From Sipunculus nudus (lineage: Eukaryota > Annelida > Sipuncula > Golfingiida > Sipunculidae): 64,000 nucleotides of DNA. The notes beneath the pieces were generated by a model. That model searched no databases. It was not told the DNA's origin and was given only the letters and a program-made list of their open reading frames with translations. The stretch covers positions 24,935,729 to 24,999,728 of the forward strand of contig CM049314.1 in NCBI GenBank assembly GCA_026874595.1. The letters run 5' to 3'. This document shows positions 24,256 through 36,323 of the stretch, piece after piece. Every line of letters starts with the position of its first letter. Position 1 is the first letter of the stretch. The translations under genes and the position numbers were made by a program.

Positions 24256-24610
24256 CAGGGGCGGATTTAGGGGGGGGGGGGGCTTTTTTCGACCTAACCA
24301 AAAATATAAGGAAAAAAACTCATGGTACATCAAGTGAATAGAAAAGTTACAACGTATGTTTTGCTTATAATGCTTTTAAGCGACCCCAGATTGCACGATT
24401 ACAACCTTAATTTTCAAATAATTTCTACACCTGCATGGGCCATCCTCCGAACCCCCCCCCCCCCTCCCCTCCTACTGTCCAGCCCCCCCCCCCCCCCCCC
24501 CCAAACGAGAGCGTCATTAGGAGGTTCTTCGGTATTATAACCAAGGAATGGGGATGATTGCACACCCAGGACCCGCAAGTGCTGTAGTAACCGTGCCTGG
24601 TTAACAAGTA
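24256..24610 (+). mobile_element. MITE terminus plus SINE 3' fragment
   Basis: CAGGGGCGGATTTAGG followed by an 11-12 base G run at 24256-24281 is an isolated terminus of the MITE family at 20480-20685. C runs lie at about 24455-24466 and 24483-24502. From about 24530 the sequence matches the 3' half of the SINE family: AACCAAGGAATGGGGATGAT, then GCACACCCAGGACCCGCA, then CCGTGCCTGGTTAAC. Confidence 0.5.
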
Positions 24611-26496
24611 TATAAGAGGAGAAGAAGCGTGTAATACTGCCCTGTCACGTATTCCGAAGCCGAAACGGAATTTTGCGGTTGTATATATACTTAGTTAAGC
24701 AAGCATTAAAAATGGAGGCGGTTATCTGCGACAAAACAATATATAAAAAGCCATAGTATCCTAATTTTGGATTACCACAGAAGTCCTGCATGGATCTTTC
24801 AACATGTGACTTATGATGAGCCATTCGGTAATGATTTGTGCCCTAGTCACTCAGTGAAATCGTTGACGGACAAGTCCTATATGACCGTAGTGCAGATGGC
24901 TTTCAGTAAGCTGAGCTATTAGACATGATGCAAACAATTCTGGCAAATCTCATCGCTTTTTTGCGTCTACCTTTGTATCCACGACGCAAATTGCACAATT
25001 TCTACGGAAAAGAATTTTCTGCACACTCTCATAATGTCTTATCACCAAACAGACACTGACAAAAAGCTGCATGTAAGTTTTAGGAGTCTTGTTTTATTTG
25101 TGAAGAAATAAATATATGTTTATAAAAAAAGTTGTCTTAACTTTGATTACCCTAACCCCCCCCTGCTTTAAGATAAATTGACGCCGCATTTATACCTGAC
25201 AAAGATACTTATCATAAATATTTCACAATACTATTATGATTGATCTGACTATATATTCATCCTAACCACTATATGATATAAAACAGGCTTATAACAATAA
25301 AGTAAATCTAATTAAGCTCCTCACAAGTAGAGAATAACACGTTTGTAATTTTTTTGGTCATAACTGCATGGTCTCGGTGAGGGTGTCAGTGCTGCAGTGT
25401 CTCTCTCCTTCTCCCTCTCCGTCTTCTCGGTCTCCGGTGTGGACAACGACGGCGGTCTGTTGCGGCTCCCTGCTTCGCTTGTGTTGCATTACGTCTATCG
25501 GCTCAATAAAATTTACGCTTAAGTTGCGCACAGGGCTGAAGTCTCAGACTCCAGTAATCTGTAGCTGCTCTAGAAAGCAAAACATCTTCAGTCAGTCATA
25601 TTTATTATTCCACAGATCCTGCAAATATAGTACATGTGGTATATCAACAGTTCGGTCCTTGTGTACTTTTTGAGGGAACACCAGGTTGAATTAAATTTCC
25701 TATATATTAATGTCATATTCAGGGTCAAAGTCTTAGCTGATATCCTTGGTAACAGTTAATGAAGTCGGCAGGGAATCAACAATTAAATCATTTGGACTTC
25801 ATGAGGTAAAGCATCTCCATGACCTAAAACGCAGGGCTACCCCGGAGTTCCTAACTTTACTCTTAACACATATCAATCGTGCACGACTGCATCCTGACTC
25901 ATCTACCATCCTGTCAACCAATCAGAATTAAGTTTATTTGACAAAAAATAATAGTAACAGTTACAAGAGAAGTTATCTTAAACTTTCATTAGTTTGAGTA
26001 ATAATATATTATAAAAAACTTGGTAAGTAACAAAGCCACGCTTGGCATCTAATCGCCCCGAATTAATATAAATGTGACACGTAACAATAACCTGTCATCT
26101 TCAATTGCTCACTGTTCATCGTGTGTTGAATTTATGTACGGATAAGTATTTCGTAACATACGGAGAATACAAGAAGCACAGTAATTCCAATAATGATTGT
26201 GGCAATTAATGTCATGCAACCAATTAAAATGGTTCAAGACATGTAAACGTGTTACTTAAAATATCCAGATTGCAATAATAACAACACTATTAAATTGATT
26301 ATGCTGACATGTGATATATGCGCAGTAAACTTGTTATGAATCATCAGATTATCCTTACTACTCTACACACAGATCCAAGAATGAATATTTTGTTACAAGT
26401 GTTTAGTCGTTAAAATTACAGTAGACAGAACAAGAAAAGTATTTTCTCAGTAAACAGGGTAACCTTCTACCCTCGGATACGGCCATACACGATAGG
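24611..26496. other. Intergenic with a GC-richer patch near 25.37-25.50 kb
   Basis: The patch 25368-25500 is clearly GC-richer than its surroundings and contains a 43-codon minus-strand ATG frame (25368-25497) with a Glu/Gly-rich middle. I found no splice partner or family resemblance, so it is only a weak exon or promoter candidate. The remainder is AT-rich and featureless. Confidence 0.25.
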
Positions 26497-26624
26497 TGTC
26501 TATAGGTCTTTACCACATGTCTATCACGTGTCTATAGGTCTTTACCATTGGTCTAACAATTGTTTATAGGTTTTTACCTTAGGTCTACCACGTGTCTATA
26601 GGTCTTTACCATAGGTCTACCAAG
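26497..26624. repeat. Four-unit 32-bp minisatellite
   Basis: The word TGTCTATAGGTCTTTACC (or TGTTTATAGG) starts at 26497, 26529, 26561 and 26593, exactly 32 bases apart. Each unit continues with a GGTCTANCA block ending in ACG, AAT or AAG. Noncoding. Confidence 0.93.
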
Positions 26625-26874
26625 GGATTAAGTACCCTAAGTCATCTTTGCAAACACTAAAGGAACTTTTTTTTATAACGGAACAACTGTTAGTAAGATT
26701 TTTGATGGAATGTATTACCCATATGCGTGCTATCAGTAATGTTTAATATATGTAGTTGTTGAGCTAAAACCGTGACCTAATCGCTCCTTGTCAGTCTCAA
26801 AATAAGTATCAGATAAGCGACAGACTGAGATCGAAATTTCTTTATGTTCTAGGTCGATTCTTTCGAAATATCAC

Positions 26875-27010
26875 AGCAGAAACAGACTTATGGAACCTAT
26901 AAGAGGTTCTGAGAAGAACCCTCCAAGGTTTTTCACGATGGACTGAGTGGGGAACCTTAAAAGGTTCTTGGTGGAACCCACGTGTAGGGTTCTTTTTTAG
27001 AACTTCAATG
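26875..27010. mobile_element. GGTTCTT/AAGAACC inverted-repeat element
   Basis: Alternating inverted words GGAACCTATAAGAGGTTCT, GAAGAACCCTCCAAGG, GGAACCTTAAAAGGTTCTTG and TAGGGTTCTTTTTTAGAAC make a set of short palindromes. The same vocabulary occurs in the larger cluster at 55625-55925. This resembles non-autonomous DNA transposon debris. No coding potential. Confidence 0.5.
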
Positions 27011-27629
27011 CAGTTTTATTTCAGAAAACAGTCTAGGATATCCATTTATACGTTTAGGATAAATTAATAACGTCATATGTCCATTCATATTCGATAGAGT
27101 GTTGATAGATATGAAAAATTATAAAAGCATTTATCAAAGAAGGTGGGTAACTACAAGGATCATAGCTGAAAATCATATTTATACTTGTTTCCTTTAAATA
27201 TGATGAAACCTTCGAGGCGAAATGAAAACATGTCCTTTCTAAGGAAACACATTTTTATTTAGTTGTAAAGATCAGGCTCTGAAAAAAGAGCAATTACAAA
27301 AAGCATTAGCTAATATATGCACGTAAATGGTCAAACTGACATTCGCTATACAGAGTTCGTGAATACCTCGTTCCGATTCGTTTTCTCAAGATTAAATAAA
27401 TTCCCTTGTAACAATCCAGCGTAGAGTTTTGATAATTCAGGCAAATGTTGTGTTTTGCCTGCAAGATTTCAGTTTTCTTGGTATATACCAACAATGAAAT
27501 TTGAATACCTGGACTCGTCTATCTTATCTGCACACACCAAAAATGCCTATCAGAATAGAACATCCATGCACGATTCGCAGAGTGTTCTGTTTTTTGTCGG
27601 TTTAATTACTGTCATATGAACGTCGAGAA

Positions 27630-27715
27630 TTTTTTTTGATACGATCGACCGCCTTGGCTGAGATTTGAACTCCTGACCTCCCGGTCTGGTGCACGACCCC
27701 TGAGCCACAGAAGCT
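27630..27715 (-). mobile_element. tRNA-like SINE head fragment
   Basis: On the minus strand the sequence has TGGCTCAGGGGTCGTGC (A-box-like) and, about 30 bases on, GAGTTCAAATCTCAGCC (B-box-like), followed by AAGGCGGT as in the SINE at 38945-39225. The SINE body does not follow, so this is a head-only fragment. A complete tRNA fold is not evident. Confidence 0.55.
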
Positions 27716-30458
27716 GGTAACAATTCCGCTGATAGTTAAGTTTGGTTGAATACAAAAGTTTTCTGGCGAAACCATCCCGGCTTACAGGACCACTGTCTCT
27801 TATCAACTATACTAGTATTCTTTTGATTCTTTGTATTTGCTGAATACAATTCAAGTGTGTTTGTTTACTATAAAAAGACCGCATGCCAGAAGATGCGATA
27901 TTGCGCATGCGCGAAAACATGCAAGGAAGATGAACTTGTAATTACGTACAAATAAATGAGATTTGTTTTCCGTTGGTAGCTATCTTGAATTATGTGAACT
28001 CCCCTCTGTCCGCTGATGGCACCCGATGCAAGTTCATCTCTAATATGTATAAGCATACGGAATTGGTTTCAGAAGGAAATCTTGGCAATTAATATTATAT
28101 TTCCAGGAGAGATAAATGCGTGTGATATGTATATCTAACATTTATAGTAATAAAAAGGGCACATTTAATAGTTCTGTTTCTGAACGTTTTATGCTCATGG
28201 GAAAAACTTGAATTCGTTTTCTAACCTCGGATGTATCAATGGCGCAGCCATATTACGCTTAAATGTAGTTCGAGAGAGAAAGTCAAGGCCGAGTTATCGG
28301 TGCGATTAAAACAACCCAACATTTAAAGAGACGCGCTCCGGATGTAATTGATATTATTGATTATGCTTAAGAAATATATAGCGAGAGACTCGTAGTTTTC
28401 TAGTACTTTTGATATTTTTGTCCTCCGCTTCCGCTGTCTTTCTGTCCGTCTGTCTGTCCTTCCGCCTGTCCGTCCGTCAGGTTTTCGTTTCCGGGCGAAA
28501 ACTCTCTTAGATAACATCCGATTTCATTCACATTTCGGTCAGTGATTGCTTTCATGCATACCTTAGTGTGGAATAGTTTTGGAGTGTCAGTCTGAAAATT
28601 TATAATCATCAAATCCAAAAACAAAAACAAAAAATTCCCTGTTACTCCCAATTCACAACAAAAAATTATGACACGTGGAGACATCTTGAGGGGACATTGA
28701 AAACTAAAAGACAGGCACTATGACGTGTGGAGACATCTTCAGGAGAAAATAAAACAAAAACATTTTGAGAAGGCAAGCATAAAAGGGGCGGGAGCGGAGG
28801 AAATAAATTCCAGAAATATACTTGTTTGCATTGCGGTAGATTCGGCAGTTTTTTGGGTTTTTTTTGGTGCATCAGGATAAAGTTGACGCCAGCTGGTACG
28901 CTTGTTGGCGTCAACATTACTTTCGTTCTGTTTCACTCTACGCTTTTTGCCATGACATACCTAGAATCGCCTTGCGGCAAGATGAAATACCGAATTATAG
29001 CGCATATATATATATAAAGCATTTTAACATTTTTTGTGAATGTTCAAATTTTCTTGTTTAATCAATGCTTGTGGTGAAGTTTATTAGGGATTATTTAGTT
29101 ATAAACCGTGGTTGTTGTTCGCCGGAAGTGCAGAAAATACTCATGCCGTGAGCATATCCTAATATCGAGTGTCTCGATTAGGCGAGATGCTCATGGGGCT
29201 CGATCACTCAGTTAGTGATCTAATGTTCATTCTGTGGAATGTTATGCAAGGTAGTACGTGATCAATCGATAGAACAGTGAAAATAAAAATACAATTTCAG
29301 CAGTAATCGGCATGGGCGGCACCATCGATGGGTTACATCAATTGCCTATCACATAATCAATATTTGCAGTTATTCAAGGGATATCTAATGAAATTCAATA
29401 CACTATTCATGCGATCAAATAAATTTATGAAATCTAAACTTCCGTATTTTGTAATTTCAAAACAAAACAAAATTGAAAAGTAAACTCTATTAGCTACTCA
29501 TTTCGTTTGATTTGTTACAGGGAACTGCATAACAAGATAAGCAGGATGTATTAATTTTTTTGTAAATGTCCATTTAAATTGGACAGGATCATGCATGCTA
29601 GCAAGCAGAACATGGTTCTTATTAAAATGTGACACATGATACTTATAGCTACAGCTATCATTGAAATATTTTGTAAAAGATTTTAAACCGCACATGCAAA
29701 CACATCAGTTTGCTTAATATTGTGATCTACTAAATTTCAGGTTCAGTAAAGTCCTATTGAAAATAATTCCATTCATATACTTATTTAATTTCTTTTCCTC
29801 CACGAACTTACCTATCATAACATGATATTGTTTTAACAAAGAAAGTTAAAGGTGTTGCCACCTATAGCTAAACAAAAATTGCTTGCACATGAACAATATT
29901 CTAATGAAATCCCGAGTTTAAAGGCGCAGCCATTCTTGAGATAGTCTTATTATCAAATTTCCCGTAAAATTAATTTTTGTGCTGAAATTCTTTTTTCCCC
30001 TTCCTTTGATGTTTGATACACGTTAGCAAGAGTACCAACTTATCAGATTTTGCGAATGACCAAATATCCTTAAAGACGCCTTTTTTTATTTATTCCACTG
30101 AATTTATACTCGGTTTATTTCCTGTAAAGAATTGTTCACTACGAACCGAAACTCAAAATGTTTATACCTTTAACTTATCCGAACAATGTAGTTGGCGCTA
30201 CATAAAACTTTCTTTGTTGTTGAAGGCGGCGTACAGTGCAAAATTCACAGTAAACCAACAGTTGCCAGTGCAGTCTCATTACAGTGTCTTACGCACACCA
30301 TGTCTGTGATAATCATTGTTTATTTTATTTATATATTTATTTTTTTTTTGCTGAGACTGGCCAAGTGAGGGCGATACCAATCGTTGGACAATTCGTAACA
30401 AGAGTTGTAATTGGCTAACTGACAAGCTGATCCAGTTTGTTGATCCAGAAACACTTAC
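27716..30458. other. Intergenic, no supported gene
   Basis: AT-rich. CCGTCTGTCTGTCC-type simple sequence lies near 28440-28480. Frames at 28323-28936 are low complexity or unremarkable. Confidence 0.4.
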
Positions 30459-30655
30459 TTGTCGGATATGTAATCGATGAAGCTGAAAGCCTTCGCGTAG
30501 CCGGGGGGCATTCTGAAGCAGATGCATTTCAGTGAATGCCTCCCACGCCCCTTCGTCCCGTGTCAAATCCCACCCAACCTCAGTAAAACTGGCAGCGAAT
30601 TGATGGAGCAACATATGCGGTCTTTTCGCTGTTTCGGGATCGTGGACGTGGATCG
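30459..30655 (-). other. Candidate exon with consensus donor
   Basis: The region is distinctly GC-richer than its AT-rich flanks. The minus strand has GACAA followed by GTAAGTGT at 30458, a consensus donor. One reading frame starts at an ATG at 30509-30511 and gives MPPGYAKAFSFIDYISD up to the donor; it would be a short first coding exon. Another minus frame is open through the whole block. I recognise no family and see no downstream exon, so this is a hypothesis. Confidence 0.28.
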
Positions 30656-31559
30656 CCTTAATAAGGACACACACACACACTCACACACACACACACTCTT
30701 CTAACGACCGGGAGAACAAAAATATGGTGCGAATAAGCAATTAAAAAAATATGTTGAAATGTTTAGGCCGACAAAGACACGATACATGAAATCTTGCAAG
30801 CTAGGATAAATTTATGCTTTCGCTTGTATTCTTTATTTGGTGCACAAAAAAAAAAAATAGTGAGTTAGCACTCACGGCTAGCATCCGCTATGGCTGAATA
30901 CTATGTCTAAAAATAGTGCCAGTCCTGGTTGCATATGGTCAGGTCGCAATTGTTCTGGTAAATACATAAAACACTTAAAAACCAAAGCGAGATATGCAAT
31001 CATAAAAGTTTTATTCATCACGCATGTCGCACACAAAGCAGATGCAATGTCAGATAAATGAAAGAAATATTGATGCCTTTATCATGAATATCAATTGCGA
31101 TCAAATATAAATGTGTTCCAAAAATAATTTCTTTTAAGCAAAATAAAGCTCAAGCTGAATAAAGCGATAAACAAAAATATATTTGAAATAAAAAATGTAA
31201 ATTTTACTTGGAATACAACGAAATATGCATATTATTTGTGTATTAATTTTAAAAATATTAATAAAATAATAATCTCCCCCTTTTTATGCATTTTGACATT
31301 GATTTCATTCTTTAAATATAAAAATCACAAAGTTATGACATTTTTTTAATTGTTCAATATTTGTCACCAATATATCCATGGCTGTCATGGAAGCAGTCTC
31401 AAATCTATCGAAAAGCTACCACTCTCATACTGCTGCCATGCACTTTTGTAACCGATATATTAATGGCTTAAAAAATCAATGATAGCAATTTGGCCCTCTC
31501 TTGGTAGTTTTTTTGGTACACGCTTTTGTTTTAATGTGTTGACTGATAGACTATTACAG
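30656..31559. other. 3' flank of the GPCR gene
   Basis: Contains an (AC)n run at 30667-30696. On the minus strand, AATAAAA words around 31010-31016 could serve as a poly(A) signal about 550 bases after the GPCR stop. No other gene signal. Confidence 0.35.
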
Positions 31560-32806
31560 TTATTGATTATTTGGTATTTCAGGATTTTGTGGAGCAACAG
31601 CTGCATTCTGGGTAATATTTGTACAATCAGAAGTGAAAAACAAACGTATCACTCTCAGCTTTTCAAGAATGATGATTTTCAGTCCCCGTCGGAAAACCTT
31701 GATGTTCCAGGCGTAAATCACTGGGTTCACAGCACTTTGAAGGGTGAGAAGAGCACTTGTAAACTCCAGAAGAGCGTAAGTTTCGGACTGATCGATAGCA
31801 CCAGACAAATTAAATGCAGTAACGATCCATGGCGGACACAGAGTGACTACAAATAGCACCGCAACAGCTGCGCCCACGCGAGCGGTCATAATCGTCTTCT
31901 TTTGATGTGTGGACGGTCCCGTTTCTGGATGGACCATTGTGTTTATCATATGTATATGCCGAACGCAGCATAGAATGTAACATATAAGTGTTATGGATAG
32001 GCATATGCACATCAATCCTCCTTGATAGAACCAGCCTTGCAACCAAGGAGGCCAGTCGCTTCTTCTGTCATCCGTAATCATCAAGCAAGCTTTGAAATCG
32101 TCGGAGTTTGGGTCCATTCTTAGCGAAGCTACTGTGACGCTACCACAAAACGCTACGCATCCCACAATGCACACTTCCGTCTTCGTCACCTTCCGTACAT
32201 GCACACTGGAGATTGCCAACAGACGCAGGATTGACACAGAGGCGATACAGATAACAGAGCAGTTGACAGATGTGATAGCAAAAAATTGTTCCAAGCCGCA
32301 CAAAACTACACTTATCGGCAAATGTTTGTGAACATTTGTCAAACGAATTAAATTCAAAGGAACCGCCAGGTGGCACATCAAAATATCACTGGCGGCCATG
32401 ATGACGACCACTGCGTTAAATGGTTTATGAAGCTCCTTTCTCGCTGCCACACACCATATCGCTAACCAGTTACCAAAGCCACCAAGCATCACAATAGCGT
32501 AGATTCCAAACGCCAATCCGACCGTCGTAGGGAACAGCTGATTCTGGTTACTCTCCCTTACTCCTTGTGGAGTGGTACCATTTGCTGGCCATTCAGTCGA
32601 GTTGATCATGGTAGTGGTCATGGTGAAGTTTTCCACAGGTATCTGTATATAAAGTGACAATGATGTTATATCAATGTTTGTTATCATAGTTATATTCACT
32701 AACATATTACCTTTTGTTGGGGCATATATGGGGGGCTTCTCGCGGGACAGCCTTTCCACGGGTCGAGTGGAGATGGGCCGAGTTCACTGGTGATCCGATA
32801 TGTCAT
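31560..32806 (-). CDS. Rhodopsin-like (class A) GPCR, orphan
   Basis: Seven-transmembrane receptor expected at the plasma membrane, coupling to G proteins. My model has two exons: 32711-32806 (32 residues, ATG at 32804-32806, in-frame TGA just upstream) and 31560-32642, split by a 68-bp AT-rich intron (GTAATAT...TATACAG), giving 392 residues. Seen, in that numbering: GN of TM1 at 89-90, D118 in MAASD of TM2, C147 before TM3, C218 in extracellular loop 2, CPPW in TM6 at 301-304 and NPVIY of TM7 at 338-342. Glycosylation-like NFT, NST and NGT sites lie in the N-terminus. The TM3 end reads L-R-L where most relatives have D-R-Y, and TM6 has CPPW rather than CWxP. If the intron is retained, an ATG at 32703-32705 gives a 381-residue single-exon form. 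Ligand and subfamily are not recognisable. Confidence 0.88.
32643..32710 (-). other. Predicted 68-bp intron in the GPCR gene
   Basis: Minus-strand sequence AACAAAAG precedes GTAATATG and CTTTATATACAG precedes ATACCTGTGG. The segment is much more AT-rich than the DNA on both sides. Removing it joins the exon-1 frame (phase 0) to the receptor frame. The polypyrimidine tract is weak, so retention remains possible. Confidence 0.55.
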
Positions 32807-34263
32807 GATGAAAATTCATTTCTGATACGAGTTAACACGAGTTTCTGGTTTATATGGCGCTCTGATAGCCCCTTCGTGAAATAATTTTGAAGTTTCTAGA
32901 AATATATTGTGGAAATATTTAAACCAACCCTTAGAGACACATTTGCATCGTTCTCCACAGTTCGAATAAGAAATAAAAAACGGGAAAAACTACCAGGTGT
33001 TGCCAGTGTATTATTTATTGAAATTGGATACCAATATGTATTACTTTGTCTGCAATAGATCGGGCAAACATTTCATTTAATTATTTTTCAAACATTTCTT
33101 TTACTGTGTAAAAACTCTTTACTCCAAATTTAGCTTAAAAATCATATTAAAATTATTTTATTTTCAACAATGATTTATACATATTTGATATCTTTAGAAT
33201 ATTCTGTGTTAGATGATATATATGAAATATATATATGAAAAGTGTCTCAACCTTTGCTTTAAAGATTTTAATTTTTAAATATTTTTTTTTATTTAAAAAA
33301 GAGGTTTAGCTCACATTAGGCAAATAGTATATGTATAAGTAAATTAGTATCATATGAAAGTTCATACAAATATCTCCACGCTTTTTCTGATAATATATTA
33401 ATTTTTTAATATTGAACTTTAGATTAAAAAATAATTGATGATAGAAACAATGAATATTTATTTTAAATGGCGTATAACTTCTAAACTACAACAGATAAAA
33501 CAGTAAAAGAGTAAAATAGTCCACTCTCTCGTTATAGAAAACATCAGGGATAACAATGAAAATTAATGATTCCAACTGTGATTGTGTCATTTTTTGCAGT
33601 TTTCTCATGTTCAACAATTCTAAAATATATTTAATCTTTATTTATTTCAAGTTGTAGCAAGGGGCGTCAAAACAGGGGTGGGAGTATATACCCCCCCCCC
33701 ACACACACACACACTTTTATGCAAGGGGTGATGGTCAATGTAATCACCCCCTCCCGATATTCAGATAAATATATTTATTGAACGGAAATTAAATATATAA
33801 ATAATAAAAAAATTGAATTATAATTGAATTCCATTCTAAGTTTATTATGAAATATTATATATCTACTAATGGTTTAGAATTAATATTTTTGGAAACATAA
33901 TACCTAGAGTTCTTCCCAACATGAGAGAATGAGAAAATCGGGAATTAAATCCTGGTCGCCAGCAGAGAGAGCCAAGCGGTTTCCCATCCCCACACGTTTA
34001 TTGATAGCTATTGCACTGGAAGCTGTCACACCTGTTTGTCTTGTCGCATCAGATAAACGCGTGAGTTAAATGATTGTTCCCTTATCGTGATGAACATTCA
34101 AAGTCCGTAGCTTTGTGTCAAGAATGAAGATTTTATTAAATTAAACTGACCTGTTACAATATACAAGAAAAATGGAAACGCATAAAAGCCACAAAACCAG
34201 TTTTTATTACGTCCGGAAATACTAGTTATTTCATACAATGCCTTTTTGTCATTTTACACATTG
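32807..34263. other. 5' flank of the GPCR gene
   Basis: Very AT-rich with no exon signal. A short C run and (AC)n occur at about 33692-33715. A donor-like minus-strand CAGCAG/GTAAGG at 36474-36475 might mark a distal 5' UTR exon, but nothing else supports it. Confidence 0.3.
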
Positions 34264-34268
34264 ACTGT

Positions 34269-34270
<2 letters not shown>

Positions 34271-34340
<70 letters not shown>
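34271..34340. repeat. (TA)n microsatellite
   Basis: TA run with one TTTATA interruption near 34305. Confidence 0.96.
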
Positions 34341-34343
<3 letters not shown>

Positions 34344-34399
34344 TTGTATGTAGTCATAATTTGTTGCACAAACTGATGGCAGAGTGCTGAATGGTTGAC

Positions 34400-35957
34400 C
34401 AGAGCAAATAGAAAACATAAAAAAAAGACATCGGGGCCATATTCAAGAGCCATAACCTGAGAATATATAACAATTGAAGCAAACAAGAAAATCGTCAACT
34501 TCCTCGACGTCACATTAAACCTCCCGACTGGAAAATACGCGAAATACAACAAGCCCAACAACACACCATTATATGTACATCTCAAATCGAACCACCCACC
34601 GAGAGGAATAAAGAACATACAAGATTCCATCAACAACAGACTAAGCGAAATATCATGTGATGAAGAAACTTTCAAACAAGCAACATCCCCATATCAAGAG
34701 GCACTAAAAAGAAGTGGATACAAGAACCGACTGAAATTTACATAAAAAAAGAGACAGTAACAGCAGTCAAAAGAAAAGAAAAACGACAGCGAAACATCAT
34801 ATGGTTTAATCCACCATACATTAAAAATGTCGCCACCAACATCGGCCGAAATTTCTTAAAAATGCTCGATGGAAAATTTCCCCAAAACCATGTACTACAC
34901 AAGCTGTTCAACCGCAGCACAATCAAAATCAGCTACAGCTGCATGACCAACCTAAAACAGAACATCGATGGGCACAATAAAAGTATCATCTCCAAAAACA
35001 GCGAAACACCACCAGCCAAAAAAAAGAAACTGTAGAAATCCCGCAGACTGCCCCATACCCGGACAATGCCTTACAGAGTCAGTGATATATCAGGCAACAG
35101 TTACCACTGAAGACAATTAACAGTAAAGCCCCGGTCACAACCGACCGTGCGTGTGTTTAGTCCGTACGTTTTTTGGGGAGGCCACGGCCGCCACGTTTTT
35201 CTGATAACGTGGTGAGTGAGTGGCAAGAGTGGGGATGGAGTGCATCAAAGCACGGTTGCACGTGGCCCGTGGGCGTTTGCGTGCATCGTGCGATGCGCAC
35301 GTGGTGAGTTGTACGTGCTTGTAACGTACGATCTCCGTGCGTTTGCCACGGTGTCGTAAGGAGGCAGTACTTACACGTGCTGCTCACGTACGGTGCCCTT
35401 ACTCACTCGCATGTTGTACGTAAGTGCGTGCAAGTGCGATGGACGTGAGTTTTTCCGCCCAATGTCGGGAATAAATCCGTAGCCCGAACGCAGCCCGAAC
35501 GCAGGGAAAGTTCCTCCTTCACTAAAAGTGCTACGGCGTGTCTGCGTGATCCCAAATCCGTACTGAGGCGGTACTCACCACGTTTTTGCAAGTAAACGGC
35601 ACGCACTTGCAAGTACGGCGGGTTGGGACCACGGCTTTACAAAGCAAATCAGATATACGTCGGCTCAACACAGAATTAATCCCTTTATAACCAGATTTAA
35701 TAACCACAAAACTTCGTTCAAGAATGCAGCCAGCAAACAAAGCACAGAGCTTGGTAAATACATCTGGGAACTTAAAGATAACAATGTGCGCCACAACATA
35801 ACATGGAAAATTCTCAAACGTGCAAAACCCTACTCTCCGGCAAGAACAGATGTAATTTGTGCCTTTGGGAGAAATACTTCATTATATGTCAACCCCAACT
35901 CGCAACTCTAAACAAAAGAAATTAACTTGTGACGGCATGTAAACACGCACATAAATT
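34400..35957 (+). pseudogene. Dead retroelement C-terminus with GIY-YIG endonuclease
   Basis: Decayed plus-strand coding DNA lacking its 5' part. Blocks in order: [14 protein letters not shown] and [20 protein letters not shown] (about 34490-34630), then after a stop and frameshift at the A-run near 34741-34748, RNIIWFNPPYIKNV and KLFNRSTIKISYSCM (about 34790-34940), then ESVIYQATVT (about 35075-35105). A TIR element interrupts at 35123-35640. Afterwards come YVGSTQ, RFNNHKTSFKNA and [13 protein letters not shown] (35655-35790). VIY and YVG correspond to the GIY and YIG signatures. A GIY-YIG domain behind reverse-transcriptase sequence is typical of Penelope-like elements; the exact clade is uncertain because the RT core is missing. 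Several frameshifts and stops show it is inactive. Confidence 0.8.
35123..35640. mobile_element. CpG-rich TIR element nested in the GIY-YIG pseudogene
   Basis: Ends are inverted: GTAAAGCCCCGGTCACAACC on the left and, on the other strand at the right, GTAAAGCCGTGGTCCCAACC (17 of 20 match). The interior is rich in ACGTG, CACGTAC and GTGCG words, unlike its AT-rich surroundings. It interrupts the pseudogene between VTTEDN and the YVGST block. No transposase frame. No clear target duplication is seen, so the superfamily is open. Confidence 0.78.
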
Positions 35958-36256
35958 TATGTTGCGGAATATATAACAACAACACCAAACAAGCGACAAC
36001 TAACAGACCAGCACAATATTAATCTCGGGTTTCCTTATACGCAGCCCCCAGCACTCGGACCACTGAAAATACCAGATGCCGGCCCCAACAAAGATGGATG
36101 TAACCACACAGCTGATCCTGACCCCAGTGACTTTTCAATAGAACACCGCAACTGATATTCACAGCACTATTAGGCTACAACATCAGTGTGGTACGAAACT
36201 ATTTAGTCATGAAATGCCTGCAGACCAACTAGTTAAGTTCTTTCTGTACAACACAC

Positions 36257-36323
<67 letters not shown>

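Noticed and set aside
25368-25497. Small minus-strand ORF in a GC-richer patch
   Set aside because: No splice sites, no recognised family and only 43 codons; kept as a weak note, not called as a gene.
27630-27715. Functional tRNA gene
   Set aside because: A- and B-box-like words are present but no convincing cloverleaf or anticodon loop; downstream AAGGCGGT links it to the SINE family.
31479-32376. ORFs antisense or out of frame to the GPCR
   Set aside because: Shadows of the receptor reading frame.
34226-34675. 149-codon minus-strand ORF
   Set aside because: Lies opposite the GIY-YIG retroelement remnant and runs into a (TA)n tract.
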